Source of the DNA: Triops longicaudatus
Taxonomy: Eukaryota; Arthropoda; Branchiopoda; Notostraca; Triopsidae
Reading direction: 5' to 3'
DNA: 64,000 nt
Assembly: GCA_022885665.1 (NCBI GenBank)
Contig: JAGQDJ010000051.1
Location: forward strand, 62,001 to 126,000
The number at the start of each line of letters is the position of its first letter. The first letter of the stretch is position 1. The position numbers and the translations under genes are program-made. The notes below the pieces were generated by a model. The model did not search any database and was not told where the DNA came from. It saw nothing but the letters and a program-made list of their open reading frames with translations. Shown in pieces: positions 61,201 through 64,000 of this stretch.

Positions 61201-64000
61201 CTGGCTTTAGGACTTACGGGCCACTTGGCCAAGCTAGAGCCATTAGCTGTGAATGATTACTTGGGCAAAGGGCATGACCTAACGTCTTTGGCGATACTGT
61301 TGGGTTTGGCAGTAGCCAATAAAGGTATTGGTAACTTTTCTCTCCAATTTTTCAGAAATGCGTTTTTATTGTATGTTTTTAGACAACAAAGCTATGAAAA
61401 AGTGTTACAGCGGCAATGAGATATATAAACGGTACAACTAACAAAATTAACTGCACCAGGTACGAAAGATTCTATGATAACGCGGGCATTGGCCATCCAT
61501 GTGGAAGCGTTGCTTCCGCCCACTTGTACAGAATTGGATATACCGTCACATGTGGAGGCCGCAGCTTTGATGGGTCTGGGTTGGCTGTATGTTGGTTCGG
61601 CGGATCGCCGCATGGCAGAAGTTTTGTTAGCCGGCATTGGACGACCTCCCGGCCCTGAAATGGAAAATTGTACCGATCGTGAAGCGTATTCCCTGGCGGC
61701 GGGTTTAGCCCTAGGGTTAGTGACCTTAGGGCGGGGTGAAGCTATGGTTGGCTTGTTGGACTTGCAGTTAGCTGATACTCTGTATTACTATATGGTTGGT
61801 GGTGGCAAACGACCCTGGCACGGTACAACTCAGTTTTTCATGACTTTCCGAGTACCTTGGTTGTTTTATCGCTAAATTTCGTTTTATTATCCATTTAGGA
61901 CCACAAAGGGAAAAGTACAAAACTCCGAGTTACCAAATCAAAGAGGGCGACAGAGTCAATACTGACGTTACCAGTGCGGGAGCCACTTTAGCTTTGGGAT
62001 TAATGTTCCATCGTACTGGAAACAAGTAAGTTTTCGAGCATTTCAATGCAAATACGAGGGTTACCTCGTTTTTGGAGTAGTTTTGGCAAACTTCGGACCA
62101 AGTCAAGTTGATAAGGTTTCGCAAAGTAACGATGCAAAATGCCGTCCATTGCGACCGTAACTTGTGTTCCATTAATTAGCCTGTATTGGCGTATGGCAGC
62201 AAATACGCTATTTTTTATAACTCGTCGGACACGTGGATATCTCTTAAGTGTCTGTTTCTGCAGGGCTGTGGCTCAATGGATGGACGCCCCACATACGCAA
62301 TATTTGTTGGATTTCGTACGACCAGACTTTCTTTTGCTGCGCACATTAGCCAAAGGTCTGATCTTATGGGACGAAATTGAGCCAAGTAAATCTTGGGTCG
62401 AATCTCATATTCCTGCGGCCATTAAACCATACTGCCTAAGGCGACCGTCACCCGAAGATGACCAAGATGTCGATTTCGAAACTATGAAGTGAGTTGTTCT
62501 TGGCTTAAGACTAACATAAATATCATAGAAATGTAAGACTAATTAGTGATGTAATAATAGCAATCAATACGGTCAAAGATACACAATTTACCGTGGAATT
62601 GCAATACAAATAATGCAAAGTGAGCAGTCAGTATAGTAATAAAGCGTTGCTAAGCAAGAAAATTTAGTTAAAGAATTGGTCATTATAATGTCAAGTAATT
62701 TTTGTGTGATTTTTCCTTGTTTTATTTAGTGATTCATTTTTTATTATTATTCATTTTAGTCAAGCATACTGCAACATTCTATGCGGTGCTTGTTTAGCGC
62801 TGGGGCTGAAGTTTGCCGGGTCTTGCAACCAAACGGCATTTAATACGCTTTTCCATTATACCAAAGCGTTTGCGACCATTTCGGGCCGATCCGTGGCTGA
62901 ATTGGCAGGCAGGTCCACCATCGAAACTTGCTTGAATGTGATGCTCTTGTCATTAGCCATGGTAAATATACTTTATGTACAGTATTCGTTGAATTAACCT
63001 TCTTTCAAAACTTTCGCCTCGACTATTATTAATTGATTATTTTCTCGCGAAGGTAATGAGCGGATCGGGAGATTTACAAGTTTTGCGTCTGTGCCGATAT
63101 TTAAGAAGTCGAGTGGGCCCTTCTCACAGCGTGGTGACGTACGGTTCACATATTGCTACCCACATGGCATTGGGAATGCTGTTCTTAGGCGGTGGGAAAT
63201 GCTCCTTGTCCACTGACCCGATTTCCATCGCAGCGTTAGTATGCGCGTGTTATCCCAAGTTTCCGACTCACAGCAACGACAATCGGTAATTTGCATCAAT
63301 CATTGATAAAGTAGACTTTATAGCTGTAAATGCGGAAAATGTTGGAGCCAATACCCCATACTGCAGCTCCTTAGGTTACACTTAGATCGTCAGTGCCAAA
63401 AGGGCTAATCGCAATGGAACGTGCGGTGTACGCCGGATTTCCACATCTACCAGTCGGATATTTAGTGGATAACTTTTTTAGTAGAAATATTTAAACTCTT
63501 TCTTGGCCTTGGCCAATTAGTTGTGGCACAAATTCCCATCGTACCGCATGATACCCTGTCTCGGAACTTATTGAACAGAGACAACTTCTATATTTTTTAT
63601 GATTGTTATTATTATTTATTCTTTTGTTGATTTCCACCAGCGTCAATTGTTTTGCTGGGTCTTATGTCTTACGGGCATTTGACAAGTCAGTAGATTGCAT
63701 TAAAACTGCACAAGGCATTTCTGTATTATTTTTTTATTATTATTTTATGACCTTTACTTTTTTACTGTCGTCAGTTTGTTCGTTTTCTTTCTTTTACTTT
63801 GTGTGTTATTTTTGCTTAATTTTGTCTTTTCTTGTGTAGATACCATTTGCAAGCATTTAGACATCTTTACGTCATCGCAACGCAACCCCGGCTGCTCATT
63901 CCGCGCGACCTAAATACCGGCAAACCATGTTACGCGCACTTACGGGTCGTGTTTGACAACGTGGAACATTGTGGTGGTTCTATGGAGTTCAGAATGCGAG
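52299..64000 (+). CDS. ANAPC1: Anaphase-promoting complex subunit 1, 5' 25 exons (3' end outside window)
   Basis: Exons: 52299-52322, 52391-52465, 52530-52776, 53090-53320, 53404-53537, 53986-54449, 55661-55844, 55982-56223, 56503-56704, 56808-56868, 56976-57265, 57444-57632, 57694-57837, 58045-58215, 58272-58443, 58612-58868, 60056-60240, 60317-60554, 61162-61324, 61460-61821, 61899-62025, 62264-62488, 62760-62961, 63053-63285, 63840-64000+. All phases join, giving 1,661 codons; human APC1 has about 1,940. The start MIAAANPS|VFTPYGRD matches the family N-terminus. The N-terminal half is the WD40-like part (SLPFKFKRAWASKLGLL, LVLEPSGNLVLYAG). Exon 6 (residues ~238-392) is the low-complexity loop with about seven S/T-P sites. 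SDHEFIEEQERHLYAICVRT and TMALPVGRG are diagnostic. From residue ~1,170 come proteasome/cyclosome repeats (AGFLLALGLTGHL, HMALGMLFLGGGK). APC1 scaffolds the APC/C ubiquitin ligase, which triggers anaphase by destroying cyclin B and securin. Confidence 0.96.
54571..55524 (+). repeat. ~1-kb dispersed repeat family C, copy 2, inside APC1 intron 6
   Basis: Fills most of the 1.2-kb intron 54,450-55,660. It matches 20,685-21,690 in the same orientation with many identical 20-40 bp blocks. Its presence explains why this intron is so much longer than its neighbours. Confidence 0.88.
59081..59221 (+). other. Exon-like segment within APC1 intron 16
   Basis: Flanked by a pyrimidine-rich acceptor (CTTCTTTTTAG) and a donor-like CTTG|GTATAA, with an uninterrupted 46-codon frame (VVVSTSKILAEKGSVVKKSV ... 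HARTYVHEFHL). In the APC1 reading phase it opens with ACG TAG, so inclusion would truncate APC1. It does not resemble any APC1 sequence I know. It could be a poison exon, an exon of a nested gene, or coincidence. Confidence 0.25.

Noticed and set aside
1..64000. tRNA genes, rRNA, CRISPR arrays, bacterial-style operons
   Set aside because: No B-box plus cloverleaf combination, no rRNA-like text and no regularly spaced repeats were seen; the spliced genes show that the window is eukaryotic.

Overview
This is animal nuclear DNA: AT-rich, repeat-laden, with genes split by small GT..AG introns (51-70 nt is common). Degenerate TTAGG-rich tracts, short introns and small hAT-type elements suggest an arthropod, but that is inference and the exact lineage cannot be read from the sequence.

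Layout. From 1 to about 23.9 kb I find no secure protein gene, only a (TTA)n microsatellite, palindromes, several dispersed repeat families and GC-richer islands (8.1-8.6, 9.9-10.7, 15.3-15.8 and 22.6-23.3 kb). From 23.9 to 36.7 kb, all on the plus strand, lies the conserved bilaterian microRNA cluster mir-100 / let-7 / mir-125 (the let-7 complex). mir-100 and let-7 mature starts are 187 nt apart; mir-125 follows 12.5 kb later. The spacer holds a 735-bp hAT-type element with a perfect 8-bp target duplication and one arm of a ~700-bp inverted repeat whose other arm lies just past mir-125. From 40.6 to 41.6 kb there is a possible small unrecognised spliced gene. From 43.26 to 46.87 kb is a complete seven-exon gene for mitochondrial alanyl-tRNA synthetase (AARS2, 1,003 residues). 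A lysine-rich reading frame with a Cys-rich tail sits on the opposite strand at 47.2-47.7 kb. From 52.3 kb to the window end run the first 25 exons (1,661 codons) of APC1/ANAPC1, the largest subunit of the anaphase-promoting complex; the C-terminus is outside the window.

Functional picture. The three plus-strand units are unrelated in pathway: a developmental-timing microRNA cluster, a mitochondrial translation enzyme, and the scaffold of the mitotic ubiquitin ligase. The three miRNAs are probably processed from one long primary transcript. AARS2 is enclosed by two nested pairs of repeats, one direct and one inverted, and another repeat family is shared between APC1 intron 6 and a site 34 kb upstream.

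All exon boundaries were set by hand from reading frame, GT/AG sites, phase continuity and similarity to the remembered family sequences; no alignment or search was run.
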